Assembly (NCBI GenBank): GCA_947174505.1
Contig: CAMWJF010000003.1
Coordinates: forward strand, 1 to 64,000
Length of the DNA stretch: 64,000 nt
Direction of reading: 5' to 3'
Source: an uncultured Lachnospiraceae bacterium
GTDB lineage: Bacteria > Bacillota > Clostridia > Lachnospirales > Lachnospiraceae
Shown: positions 26,680-35,057 of the stretch, piece by piece
Layout: each line of letters starts with the position of its first letter
Numbering within the stretch: position 1 is the stretch's first letter
Notes under the pieces: model-generated
Seen by the model: the letters and a program-made list of their open reading frames with translations, nothing else
The model's database searches: none
What the model was told of the DNA's origin: nothing
Made by a program: the position numbers and the translations under genes

Positions 26680-27498
26680 TTAATAAGAACTGAGAGAGTT
26701 ATATATCTTAATCTCAACTCTTCTGTTCTTCGCCCTCCCCTCAGGCGTAGCATTGTCCGCTACCGGAAGATATTCCCCGCGGCCGGCGTGTTTGATGTTC
26801 GCCGGATCCAGGTTTGTGATGGAAAGAATGTAGTCAAACACCGAGAGAGCACGCCCGGAGCTCAGTTCATTGTTATTGGAATACTTTGCTCCCGACATGG
26901 GCACATTATCCGTATGCCCCTCAATCTCTATCGTTCCTTCCGCATAACGCTCCAGAATCAGTCCCACCTGATCCAGAACTGGTTTGGCCTCTTCCTTCAG
27001 CAGTGTGCTTCCCGAATCAAAAAGCAGCGACCCCTTCAGGGTGAGCTGGACAAACTGTGCGGTAAACTGCACCTCCACCTCGTCCGCCATATCCCTCTCA
27101 TCAACCGCCTCCTGGATCTTCTCGGCAAGCGCCTCGGATTCTTCCATCTGCGCCTCTTCCAGCTGTTCCTTCGCAGCGGCCGTGCTGTCGGCCACATCCT
27201 CAGAAACAATCTCTCCGTCATCCATCTTACCTGTACTGTTTATATATTCATCCAGCTCATTGAGCTGGCTGACGCCGTTACTGATCAGCATGCCGTCACC
27301 GATCGCCTGCGCTCCTCCTTCAAACACGGAAAACATCTGGTTAAAGGAAGCCACGACCTTTTCCTGCTTCACCTCATCGACCGTAGACATCGAAAAGAGC
27401 AATACGAAGAAACACAGCAGCAGATTCATCAGGTCGGAGAATGTGGCCATCCACGCCGGGGAACCTTTAGGCGCTTCTTCCTGCTTCTTTTTAGCCAT
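26680..27498 (-). CDS. motB: Flagellar stator protein MotB
   Basis: 272 aa. A short basic N-terminus leads to the single membrane helix with the proton/sodium-binding aspartate Asp22 (WMATFSDLMNLLLCFF). A plug/linker and a C-terminal OmpA-like peptidoglycan-binding domain follow (about 170-270: IEIEGHTDNVPMSG, NNELSSGRALSVFDYI). Start ATG 27498 overlaps the motA stop by 8 bases and has GGAGG upstream. It anchors the MotA channel to the wall. Confidence 0.96.
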   Translation of the reverse strand: MAKKKQEEAPKGSPAWMATFSDLMNLLLCFFVLLFSMSTVDEVKQEKVVASFNQMFSVFEGGAQAIGDGMLISNGVSQLNELDEYINSTGKMDDGEIVSEDVADSTAAAKEQLEEAQMEESEALAEKIQEAVDERDMADEVEVQFTAQFVQLTLKGSLLFDSGSTLLKEEAKPVLDQVGLILERYAEGTIEIEGHTDNVPMSGAKYSNNNELSSGRALSVFDYILSITNLDPANIKHAGRGEYLPVADNATPEGRAKNRRVEIKIYNSLSSY

Positions 27499-28288
27499 CC
27501 GCCTCACCTCCGCCTTCATCTCCGGAGGAGACTCTGTCGGCTGGAGCCAGGAAGGATTTCAGCTTCTCCTCAATCACGCGGGGGTTCTCACCTGCCTGTA
27601 TGGAGAGAAGACCCTCAATCTCAATTTCCTTCACCATCATCTCTTCCGCGTTCTTGTTTTTCAGTTTTGTGGCAACCGGGGTACAAATCCAGTTCGCCAG
27701 CACGGAACCGTAGAAGGTGGTAACCAGTGCGACTGACATGTTCGGACCGATCGTTGCGAAATCCGACAAGTCCCTAAGCATGTTGATCAGACCGATCAGG
27801 GTTCCGATCATACCCCAGGCAGGACCCATGGAAGCGATATTCTCCCAAAAACCAATCTTGTCTTTGTGCCTGCCCTCCACGCTTACCAGCTCCGTCTCCA
27901 TAATCGCCCGCACAAGCTCGGGGTCGGTACCGTCGACAATCAGCAGGATTCCCTTTTTCAGGAAATCATCCTCAATGTCGCTGGCCGCTTCCTCCAGGGA
28001 CAGGAGTCCTTCCTTACGGGCCACGTTAGAGAGTTCGATAATTTTCTGGATGATCTCGGGCACGTTCATGGTAGATGTTTTAAAAATCAGCCCCATGCTC
28101 TTAAGCCCTGCAAGGAAGTCCGGTATCGTATAACTCGCAAAAATACACATGAAGGAACCGCCGAAAGTAACCATCATCGACGGCACGTCTATGAACCCGA
28201 AGACCGTGGAAAAATCCTTGCCAAACACCATGCTGAATACCATCAGCACAAAGCATACTACTAAGCCAATAACCGAAGCTATATCCAT
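27491..28288 (-). CDS. motA: Flagellar stator protein MotA
   Basis: 265 aa with four membrane helices. Signatures are the N-terminal GLVVCFVLMVFSMVFG, the cytoplasmic loop ending in LLIVDGTDPELVRAIMETEL, and the pore region MGPAWGMIGTLIGLINML and SVALVTTFYGSVLANWICTP. Forms the ion channel with MotB. In Bacillus subtilis motAB lie elsewhere; here they sit between flbD and fliL in the fla/che operon. Confidence 0.96.
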   Translation of the reverse strand: MDIASVIGLVVCFVLMVFSMVFGKDFSTVFGFIDVPSMMVTFGGSFMCIFASYTIPDFLAGLKSMGLIFKTSTMNVPEIIQKIIELSNVARKEGLLSLEEAASDIEDDFLKKGILLIVDGTDPELVRAIMETELVSVEGRHKDKIGFWENIASMGPAWGMIGTLIGLINMLRDLSDFATIGPNMSVALVTTFYGSVLANWICTPVATKLKNKNAEEMMVKEIEIEGLLSIQAGENPRVIEEKLKSFLAPADRVSSGDEGGGEADG

Positions 28289-28309
28289 ATGTACACACCC
28301 ACTTTTACA

Positions 28310-28495
28310 CTAGTCTGCAAAAATATCCTTTCTATACGATTTTACTAAATTTTTCACTTCTTGTCTACTTTCTTTTACAATTAATTTGCGCCCGGTGGTA
28401 AAAGACAGCACCGTGTCGGGCGTTTCCTCCGCCAGCTCCAGCAAATCAGGATTAATCAGAACCTTGACGCCATTAATTTTTGTGACCTCTATCAC
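28310..28495 (-). CDS. flbD: FlbD-family flagellar protein
   Basis: 61 aa, beginning MIEVTKINGVKVLINPDLLE, the FlbD family pattern (small protein in Clostridia/Spirochaete fla operons; role not well defined and unrelated to Caulobacter FlbD). GTG start 28495 has GGGGG 7 bases upstream. A GTG two codons earlier is too close to it. Behind a terminator and a sigma-A promoter, it heads the second part of the fla/che operon. Confidence 0.85.
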   Translation of the reverse strand: MIEVTKINGVKVLINPDLLELAEETPDTVLSFTTGRKLIVKESRQEVKNLVKSYRKDIFAD

Positions 28496-28537
28496 AGGCA
28501 CGCCCCCTTTTCCATTCCTATATATTACAACTAAATC

Positions 28538-28566
28538 ATTTTACCACACATCTACAAAAACTGCAA
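28538..28566 (-). promoter_or_regulatory. Sigma-A promoter before flbD-motA
   Basis: On the minus strand, TTGCAG (28561-28566), 17-base spacer, TAAAAT (28538-28543). It lies just downstream of the flgE terminator and gives a leader of about 35 nt to flbD. It would allow the stator, switch, export and chemotaxis genes to be transcribed separately from the hook genes. Confidence 0.7.
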
Positions 28567-28598
28567 AAAGAAATTTTACCATTCCCCTGCTTTCCGCG

Positions 28599-28643
28599 AA
28601 AAAAAGGGAACCTTTGCGCGGTATCCCGCGCATAAGTCCCCTT
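28599..28643 (-). terminator. Intrinsic terminator after flgE
   Basis: Nested hairpin: outer arms AAGGGGAC (28636-28643) and GTTCCCTT (28604-28611); inner arms GCGCGG (28626-28631) and CCGCGC (28616-28621). A run of Ts follows on the minus strand. It begins 15 bases past the flgE stop. This is the clearest internal stop signal in the fla/che region. Confidence 0.8.
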
Positions 28644-28657
28644 ATCCGTTTAAAAAA

Positions 28658-30751
28658 TCAGCGTTTCAGATTAACCAGCTCTTCCAGCATGGAGTCGGAA
28701 GTGGTAATAATACGGCTGTTCGCCTGGAAACCACGCTGGGTCGTGATCATCTCGGTGAACTCACCTGCCAGATCCACGTTACTCATCTCCAGCACGCCGG
28801 ATTCCATGGAACCCTCGCCGTCGGAAGTAATGTCGATACCGATGCCGTCAAAATCGCCGGAGTTCATGGTTGTCTGGTAGAGGTTATTCCCGGCCTTGGC
28901 AAGACCCGCCGCATTGGCAAACTTCGCAACCGCGATCTGTCCCAGAAGCTTCGACATACCATTATCGTAAGAAGCCCTGATCTTACCGTCCTGCCCTATC
29001 TCCACACCGATCAGCTCACCACGCGTACGGCCGCTGCCGAGGTTGTTGGTACTGCCGTCACCGTTATCAAGCCCGGCGGTGGATACCTTACCGTTGTTGA
29101 TATTCATCAGCGACGAAAAATCAATGGAGATATCGTGGAAATGTTCCAGATTGATGGTCTCACCCGTCATATCCGTAGCGGAGGCGCTGAAAGTGATGCT
29201 CGCCGCGCTCTGCTCCTGATTTCCGATATAGGAAAACTTACCGTTCTTGGTATCGAACACCAGCATATTGCCGTTATACGCCTCGTTCTTGGTAATGCTG
29301 GCATGACCGTCCGGCGTAATGTAATTGATCGTATAAGTCGTCATATCGTCGTTGTGCAGACCGTAGGCCTTCTCCATGACCTCCTGCGTCGCCGCGTCGT
29401 CCGCGCCGGGATACGCCAGCGTCTTTGAGAACTTACCCGTCGCCGCGTTATAAACCGCGTCAGTCATATCAGGTTCCGGCGCAAAGTCCGCCGAAAAGGT
29501 GACATCCACCGAACCGTCGTCGTTCACCTTAAGCTGCGGCTTGCCAGCGTCATCCTTGGAGATCGTAACGGCGCCGCCCAGCTTGGCAAGCACTGTCTGC
29601 CAGGGTCCTGCCGCAGCGTCATCCGCAGGTTCGGACTCCAGCTTCACGGGAGTCGTAGCGCCGTCCGGCAGATAATAGTAAGCCTTATCTTTCTCGTCAT
29701 AGGTCAGCTTGTAGTCGTTCTGGAGCACGTCCTTCGTCAGCGTAACCGATCCGGTCATCGTAACCGTATTCGGTATTGTAGCACCATCTTGGATACTGTT
29801 CTCCAGCACCTTTACCGAATTTCCGCCGATCTGCATCAGCGGGTTCGAGGAAAAGCCGGTGAGCACCTCATCAAAGCTGTAGTCCACCCGGAATGTCTGT
29901 GTGCCGTCAGCCGCCAGATTATAGGTCACACCCTGGGCCGTCGTATACACCCTGGTTTCCGGATCGATCGTGCCGCCCGCGCCAAAGTTTGCAATCTGTG
30001 TGATATCGCTGACATTGTAGTAATCCTTCAAGGACACGCCGTCGCTGTTTGTGATGTCATCCAGCTGTACATAGTACTCCCCGTCCTTGGACATGGCGTG
30101 AATGCTCATCTTCGCCGTGTAGGAATACCCTTCCGCGTCGAAGAAGGTCAGTGTCATAATCTTACCCGCCTTGCTGTGCACCTGGGTATCCAGCTTATCC
30201 ACGATACCGGACGCATACCCGTTGGTGGTATACTCGGGTTCTGCAACCAGATTTTCCCTGTTCATAACCTGCAGGGCGGATACCACGTCGGACTGGATCT
30301 CCCCGGTATCCGGGTCTACCTGCCAGCCCATCACCTTGTAGCCGGTGCTCGCCATAACCAGATTACCCGCGCCGTCGATGGTGAAGGAACCGTCCCTGGT
30401 GAAAAAGTTCTGACCGCCGTTGCCGCTGCTTACGATGAAGAAGGATTCGCCCGAAATCATCACGTCCCAGGGGTTGTTCGTGGACTGGGCGGATCCCTGT
30501 CTCGTGATGGCCGTGTTGATGGCCGCCGTCTTGGCGCCCAGACCGATCTGTCTGGCGTTAATACCGCCGCGGCCAGTGTCCGCATTCGCGCCGGATGCCG
30601 CCTGCGTCTGCTGGTAAAGCAGGTCGCTGAAAACCATATTCATGGATTTATATGCGGTTGTGTTTACGTTTGCGATATTGTTACCGATAACATCCATTCT
30701 GGTCTGGTGGGTCTTAAGACCCGACACGCCAGAAAAAAGTGATCTCATCAT
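28658..30751 (-). CDS. flgE: Flagellar hook protein FlgE (large)
   Basis: 697 aa, well above the roughly 260 aa of Bacillus FlgE and typical of the large hook proteins in Lachnospiraceae. The N-terminal rod/hook motif is LFSGVSGLKTHQTRMDVIGN with NIANVNTTAYK. A long variable middle (about 200-570) with beta-rich repeats follows, and the C-terminal GEFTEMITTQRGFQANSRII segment closes the protein. Secreted by the export apparatus with no signal peptide. GGAGG is 9 bases upstream of ATG. It is preceded by a hairpin-rich gap and followed by a terminator. Confidence 0.95.
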   Translation of the reverse strand: MMRSLFSGVSGLKTHQTRMDVIGNNIANVNTTAYKSMNMVFSDLLYQQTQAASGANADTGRGGINARQIGLGAKTAAINTAITRQGSAQSTNNPWDVMISGESFFIVSSGNGGQNFFTRDGSFTIDGAGNLVMASTGYKVMGWQVDPDTGEIQSDVVSALQVMNRENLVAEPEYTTNGYASGIVDKLDTQVHSKAGKIMTLTFFDAEGYSYTAKMSIHAMSKDGEYYVQLDDITNSDGVSLKDYYNVSDITQIANFGAGGTIDPETRVYTTAQGVTYNLAADGTQTFRVDYSFDEVLTGFSSNPLMQIGGNSVKVLENSIQDGATIPNTVTMTGSVTLTKDVLQNDYKLTYDEKDKAYYYLPDGATTPVKLESEPADDAAAGPWQTVLAKLGGAVTISKDDAGKPQLKVNDDGSVDVTFSADFAPEPDMTDAVYNAATGKFSKTLAYPGADDAATQEVMEKAYGLHNDDMTTYTINYITPDGHASITKNEAYNGNMLVFDTKNGKFSYIGNQEQSAASITFSASATDMTGETINLEHFHDISIDFSSLMNINNGKVSTAGLDNGDGSTNNLGSGRTRGELIGVEIGQDGKIRASYDNGMSKLLGQIAVAKFANAAGLAKAGNNLYQTTMNSGDFDGIGIDITSDGEGSMESGVLEMSNVDLAGEFTEMITTQRGFQANSRIITTSDSMLEELVNLKR

Positions 30752-30769
30752 AGTGAAATGACCTCCTTA

Positions 30770-30834
30770 ACTTAAGTCCGGAACCGTCTGCCCCCTCTGT
30801 CAGTCGGGGACGCTAAGCCTCCTGTAAGGTCCGG
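30770..30834 (-). repeat. Paired inverted repeats in the leader of flgE
   Basis: Two nested imperfect inverted repeats lie between the TIGR02530-like stop and flgE: AAGCCGG (30828-30834) with CCGGACTT, and CGTCCCC with GGGGCAGACG inside. No T-run follows. It may stabilise or regulate flgE mRNA. Confidence 0.35.
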
Positions 30835-30835
30835 C

Positions 30836-31240
30836 TTATATAATGACCGCTCCGTCAATGTTTGTGAAAATGTTTTCATTGGCTTCCGTCTGATCCATCG
30901 CCGTGATAACCGTCTGATTCGGTACGCTCACGATAAATGCGAGGGAGTCTACCATGACCAATGATTCCTTAATTCCCTTCTCCGAGGCTTTTGCCGCCCC
31001 CAGGTTCAGGCGTTCCACCTGCTCCTCGGTCAGTTCAATATTTCTGTCCGTCAGCCGGTTTGCAGCGTGCTTGGAGAATCTGACTTCTCCTGACTGCCCC
31101 ATCCCGTCCGTCTTTTTTGACAGAATGTCCTGAAAGCTTATGCCTCCCGGTGCAGGCGCTCCGTCCCTGGATCTGCCCGTCTTTAAATACTGATCCTGAA
31201 GCTGCTCTATCGAAGGGAAAGAACTGCCTTGAATCTTCAT
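30836..31240 (-). CDS. Flagellar operon protein of the TIGR02530 type
   Basis: 134 aa. The C-terminal part reads RFSKHAANRLTDRNIELTEE, then GIKESLVMVDSLAFIVSVPN, the pattern of the small hook-region protein (TIGR02530) found between flgD and flgE in Firmicutes and Deltaproteobacteria. It has no membrane segment. Its role is not established; it may be a hook cap or assembly accessory. It is placed between flgD and flgE as expected. Confidence 0.8.
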   Translation of the reverse strand: MKIQGSSFPSIEQLQDQYLKTGRSRDGAPAPGGISFQDILSKKTDGMGQSGEVRFSKHAANRLTDRNIELTEEQVERLNLGAAKASEKGIKESLVMVDSLAFIVSVPNQTVITAMDQTEANENIFTNIDGAVII

Positions 31241-31276
31241 AACCTCTCCTCCCTGAGAAATCCGTCTTACTGCTGC

Positions 31277-31978
31277 TTACTCGTCGCCGTCGCCGCCATC
31301 GTCTCCATCGCCGCTATTGTCTTTATCCGCGTCAGCGATCGCCACCAGATCCTTCATCTTAGCCACATACTTCTTCATGGTGTCTACTTCTTCGTCCGTC
31401 AGGAAAGCCTTCTGGTAATCGTTCATTCCCTCATACATCTCACCCAGCTTCTCCACATTCTCACGGTCCGCAACCGTCAGATTCTCAAGAGACGGAAGCT
31501 TATTCATAATGTTCAGGAAATCTGCCGCCAGCTTGTAGGCCTCCAGATAAGTGGGATCTGCCACGGTATCAAGATCATCCATGGAATACAGGTCGCCGTT
31601 CACCGACAAATAAGCCTTATTGTTTTCATAGACCACATAGTCCACATTTCCCTGTACGTTCGTAACACGGCCCTGACTGTCCCTCACTTTCAGGAGAACG
31701 GTCTGCCCCACTAAGCTCGACGCGCGGAAAAGCTCCATGGATGCGCTCATGTTCTGCATCTGCTCCAGCTCCGAGAACGTCGCGTACTGGGAAATATACT
31801 CCGTGTTGGAGGTGGGCTCCAGCGGATCCTGATACTTCATCTGTGCCACCAGAAGCTGCAGGAACGCATCCTTATCCAGCGTATTGCTGCCCTGTGCGTT
31901 TTTCTTGGCCTCCGCTAGGGATGCCGCAGAATTGGATTCCACAAATTTTCCATTTTCTACTTTCTGTACTACTCCCAT
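31277..31978 (-). CDS. flgD: Flagellar hook capping protein FlgD
   Basis: 233 aa. The conserved N-terminal half contains DKDAFLQLLVAQMKYQDPLE and NTEYISQYATFSELEQMQN, the FlgD capping motif. A short beta domain follows (SLVGQTVLLKVRDSQGRVTN). The C-terminal tail (about 165-225) is charged and disordered with Asp/Gly runs. It caps the growing hook and is exported with it. Its order fliK-flgD-flgE matches Bacillus. Confidence 0.94.
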   Translation of the reverse strand: MGVVQKVENGKFVESNSAASLAEAKKNAQGSNTLDKDAFLQLLVAQMKYQDPLEPTSNTEYISQYATFSELEQMQNMSASMELFRASSLVGQTVLLKVRDSQGRVTNVQGNVDYVVYENNKAYLSVNGDLYSMDDLDTVADPTYLEAYKLAADFLNIMNKLPSLENLTVADRENVEKLGEMYEGMNDYQKAFLTDEEVDTMKKYVAKMKDLVAIADADKDNSGDGDDGGDGDE

Positions 31979-32005
31979 TCTTTCACTCCTTTCTTTTTCC
32001 GTTAT

Positions 32006-33505
32006 CTATGCGGTATAATCTACCGTATTGCCGCTTGCCTGCATCATCTCCACCGCGATCCGCTCCGAATCATCGAGCTGCTCAAGGCCATCCTCCTCGA
32101 TCTCGTCGAGGTTCAGGTTAATCCTTCTTGCGCCCTTCTTCGCGCCCTCGTTCTGCTGGTCCGCCGCGTCCTGCCCTGCGCCGAACTGCTCGCCGTAAGA
32201 GTGGTTTGCTACCGTGACTTCCACAGCCTCCACTTTGATGCCCTGCTCCTCAAACTGTTCCTTAAGCTGGATCATCTGGGTTTCCAGAACTGCCTTCACA
32301 GTCTCGTTCTGTGCCGCAAACTGCGCCGTGATCACACCGTCCTTCGCCGCGATCTGTACATGCACCGAGCCAAGACTTGCGGGATGTAACTGCATCTCCA
32401 TCTCCTGCATCTCGGGTTTGAGATTAAACTTCATGTACTCCACAATCTGATCCATGATCTGATTCGTCTCGGGCTGTGTGTATACCGGCCGCTCCACCGG
32501 CGCTTCCACTTCATCCAGGCGTCCTGTCAGATTCTGTAAGAAAGCATTGCCCGCATTGTTTCCCGCTGCGTGCTCATCTCCCTTATTTCCCGTATCGCCC
32601 ATATTCTCCTTTTTTAAAACAGGATTGGACTCAGGCTTTCCGGCGTCCGTGACCTGCTCGCTGACGTGTTTCTCGCCGCTGGCATCATCAACCGTCACCT
32701 TAATCTGTACGGTGCCGCCATCCTTCTGTACGGATACCGCATAATCCTTCATGCCCTCCACGCTTACCTCCGGCTCTTCTGTCCCCGGCATGGTAAGTAC
32801 AGGCTCCTCTACAGACGCCTTCTCCTCCGCGCTGATCTGCGCCAGCAGGGCATCAAGCTCCTCGGCGTTCAGTCCCAGTTCCTCCTGCAGCTCTCCCAGA
32901 GTCGCATCCACTGTCTGGAAAAGCTCCTGTAAATTGCCGTAAAGCGTCTCGTCCGTGACCAGAGCCAGCTCATCCGTATTGCCTGTCAAATTTAATAACA
33001 GTTGTTTCAGATTCGCCGGATCAAAGAGATCCACCGCCGTAAGCCCCAAAACTTCCATGGCCTCTTCCACCTTTTCCAGCGGAACATCCATCACGTCGAC
33101 GATCTCACTGACAAGCTCTTCGGCCGCCTTATCCACAGTCTCCTGCGTTTCGGCATCCTCCGCCTCGGTCGTCCTGCCACCGCCGCCCTGTCCTACAGCG
33201 TCCTTCGCACCGTCCGCAGACACATCCTCAGGCTGCTTCGCCCCGGATGCCTGATCCGCGCTTTCCAGCTTGGATGTATCCTTTGGCTGCGCCGTTTCCT
33301 GCGCATTCTCCACAAGGGGCTGCTTCGGCGCTGCGGCTGCCGCCACGCTGCCCGCCTGTGCTTTATGCATCCCGGCAAGCTGGTCGCTCATCTTATTCAT
33401 GAGCTTATCGAAGCGCTCCTGCACGACTTCCTCCGGTTTCACAGATGCCTGGCTGCCCTGCGCTGTCCCGAAGGGCGACAGTGCGTTTACATTGTTTACC
33501 GTCAT
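32006..33505 (-). CDS. fliK: Flagellar hook-length control protein FliK
   Basis: 499 aa. A poorly conserved Gln/Ala/Glu/Thr-rich N-terminal ruler region (about 1-330) is joined to the C-terminal Flg_hook/FliK domain (about 355-450), with MEMQLHPASLGSVHVQIAAK as the signature and EVTVANHSYGEQFGAGQDAA after it. It is a secreted ruler that triggers FlhB switching. Length is in the usual 400-600 range. It sits between flgD and the ylxF-like gene. The 200 bases upstream of the ORF carry a long hairpin. Confidence 0.92.
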   Translation of the reverse strand: MTVNNVNALSPFGTAQGSQASVKPEEVVQERFDKLMNKMSDQLAGMHKAQAGSVAAAAAPKQPLVENAQETAQPKDTSKLESADQASGAKQPEDVSADGAKDAVGQGGGGRTTEAEDAETQETVDKAAEELVSEIVDVMDVPLEKVEEAMEVLGLTAVDLFDPANLKQLLLNLTGNTDELALVTDETLYGNLQELFQTVDATLGELQEELGLNAEELDALLAQISAEEKASVEEPVLTMPGTEEPEVSVEGMKDYAVSVQKDGGTVQIKVTVDDASGEKHVSEQVTDAGKPESNPVLKKENMGDTGNKGDEHAAGNNAGNAFLQNLTGRLDEVEAPVERPVYTQPETNQIMDQIVEYMKFNLKPEMQEMEMQLHPASLGSVHVQIAAKDGVITAQFAAQNETVKAVLETQMIQLKEQFEEQGIKVEAVEVTVANHSYGEQFGAGQDAADQQNEGAKKGARRINLNLDEIEEDGLEQLDDSERIAVEMMQASGNTVDYTA

Positions 33506-33610
33506 TCCTTGCTCTTTCCTCCTTTCTTAAATTTTCAAAGACCATAACTGTCCGGTATCTTCACGGTTCCGATGCAAAATCCACTTAAAACCGTCTATCC
33601 GTACCGAACC

Positions 33611-33654
33611 ATATATATCACATGCAGCGGATCATCCGCTACATGGTATATATC
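33611..33654 (-). repeat. Long near-perfect hairpin between ylxF-like gene and fliK
   Basis: Core AGCGG (33626-33630) pairs with CCGCT (33636-33640). It is extended by CATG/CATG and then ATATAT/ATATAT with two mismatched positions, giving about 20 paired bases on each side. No T-run follows in the minus sense. It may be a processing site or translational control of fliK. Nothing else is recognised in the 200-base gap; no c-di-GMP aptamer signature was seen. Confidence 0.5.
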
Positions 33655-33705
33655 GACATCCTCCCGCGCTATGTAAAGCGGTTTTTCAAAGAATATCCCG
33701 GAAAA

Positions 33706-34596
33706 TCACTCGTCGGGATCCATAATTCTGGTGATCCTTGCCGCCGTATCGGCATCCATCGCTCCCAGAATCTTTCCCCTGTCCGCCGGCTTCATCTGTC
33801 CCAGTATCTTGGCTGCCAGCGCCAGATCATCGGTCATTGCCTCGAAAATAGAAGCCGCCTGTTCCGCCTCCATCTCCGCATATGCCTGCGCGTAATCCTG
33901 AATCTGCTCATCCGCCTCCAGCTGCTGTACCACCTGCTTATACAGATATTCCGCAGTGGTAGGATCTATATTCTGGTAATACTTCTGATATTCTTCCGCA
34001 CCCGGCCCGTTCTCGGCGTAAACCACTTCCTCATAAAACTCCGTCTTTATACGCTCAAACTCTACCTGCGCGTCCTCAAAGGTCTGCAGCCTCTCGTTCT
34101 CGGCCCGAAGCTCTTCCAGCTCCTCGGAATCCACCGTGCTGGCCGCCTGCGCATCCTCAAGCTGCAGCTCCAGCTCCTTAATGTAATCCACCGCTTCACG
34201 CAGACTCGTATAACCGCCGTAGGACTCCTCGTCATCGGTAGTGATCGTTGCGTCCGCCGGCAGAATCTTATTGACCACGGGCACATCCTTAAGCACCGGG
34301 GCAAGTACCCCGGAACCGAAGCCGCCCACATCCAGTTTGATCAGGAGGCATAAAATCGCCACCCAGATAATTACAATAACAACCGTTACTAAAAAAACGG
34401 AAACACCGCCACCCTCATCATCGTCAAGCCGTGCCTCCTGCTCTGAAATTTCCTTGGCGCGCTGCTTCGCTTCCTTTTTCTGTGCCTTCTGGTCCGCTTT
34501 GATCTTGCCGCGCTCGTCCTTTAATCTTTTTTTCTCCGCTTTTTTATCAATGGGGGCTTCCATACCCATATTCGTTGCTTCAGCTGCCATTCCCAT
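33706..34596 (-). CDS. MotE/YlxF-like membrane protein (MgtE N-domain type)
   Basis: 296 aa from ATG 34596. A highly charged Lys/Glu N-terminal coiled coil (about 15-55), a single membrane helix (about 64-87), a periplasmic coiled coil (about 130-190) and a C-terminal domain. That domain contains YAEMEAEQAASIFEAMTDDL, AAKILGQMKPADRGKILGAM and ITRIMDPDE, the repeat pattern of the MgtE-N/MotE family that also resembles FliG. In Bacillus subtilis ylxF sits at the same place, between fliJ and fliK. MotE-type proteins help stator assembly in other bacteria; a similar role is inferred. It overlaps the fliJ stop. An earlier GTG at 34608 lacks an obvious ribosome site. Confidence 0.85.
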   Translation of the reverse strand: MGMAAEATNMGMEAPIDKKAEKKRLKDERGKIKADQKAQKKEAKQRAKEISEQEARLDDDEGGGVSVFLVTVVIVIIWVAILCLLIKLDVGGFGSGVLAPVLKDVPVVNKILPADATITTDDEESYGGYTSLREAVDYIKELELQLEDAQAASTVDSEELEELRAENERLQTFEDAQVEFERIKTEFYEEVVYAENGPGAEEYQKYYQNIDPTTAEYLYKQVVQQLEADEQIQDYAQAYAEMEAEQAASIFEAMTDDLALAAKILGQMKPADRGKILGAMDADTAARITRIMDPDE

Positions 34597-35044
34597 TTTC
34601 CTTTCCACGCTGTCCGTAGGTGTAGCTCGTCAGTTCGTCTACCACCTTGAACTCGGCTGCTTTCTCTTCTTCTAAAAATTGGAGCAGGGCCTTTTCCTTG
34701 AGCTTTTCGTGCATCTTACGCTCCTGCATAACCTCAGTCAGCTTCGCCCGCGCCTTCTCCAGCGCCTCCTCCGCCTTCTGCACCGCAAATTCCTGCACCA
34801 TGATCATTTCGTCCATGATAAGCACAGCGTTGCGGTTATCCCGCAGATCGTTTACATGGAGGGCTTTCTCACGCATCCTTCGTCCTTCCTCGAGATACGC
34901 CTCCTTCCGGTCGATCAGCGCCTGCCGCTTCTCCTGCTCCTCATTCAGCCGCATCTGCGCCCGGCCGACCTCCATCTTCGCCTGCGTTTCAAGCTGATAC
35001 TTGATATTCAGGATGCTCTGCATCCTGTATCTGAATTTCGCCAT
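34580..35044 (-). CDS. fliJ: Flagellar export chaperone FliJ
   Basis: 154 aa, almost entirely alpha-helical coiled coil with MAKFRYRMQSILNIKYQLET at the start and regular heptads. FliJ is a small cytoplasmic coiled-coil protein that binds FliI and FlhA and recycles chaperones. Length and position (fliI-fliJ-ylxF) fit. Little sequence identity is expected in this family. Confidence 0.9.
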   Translation of the reverse strand: MAKFRYRMQSILNIKYQLETQAKMEVGRAQMRLNEEQEKRQALIDRKEAYLEEGRRMREKALHVNDLRDNRNAVLIMDEMIMVQEFAVQKAEEALEKARAKLTEVMQERKMHEKLKEKALLQFLEEEKAAEFKVVDELTSYTYGQRGKENGNGS

Positions 35045-35057
35045 GGCAGGTCACCCC

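Noticed and set aside
33506-33705. Possible riboswitch in the fliK-ylxF gap
   Set aside because: Only a long palindromic hairpin is visible, with no aptamer core, and it lies between co-directional operon genes.
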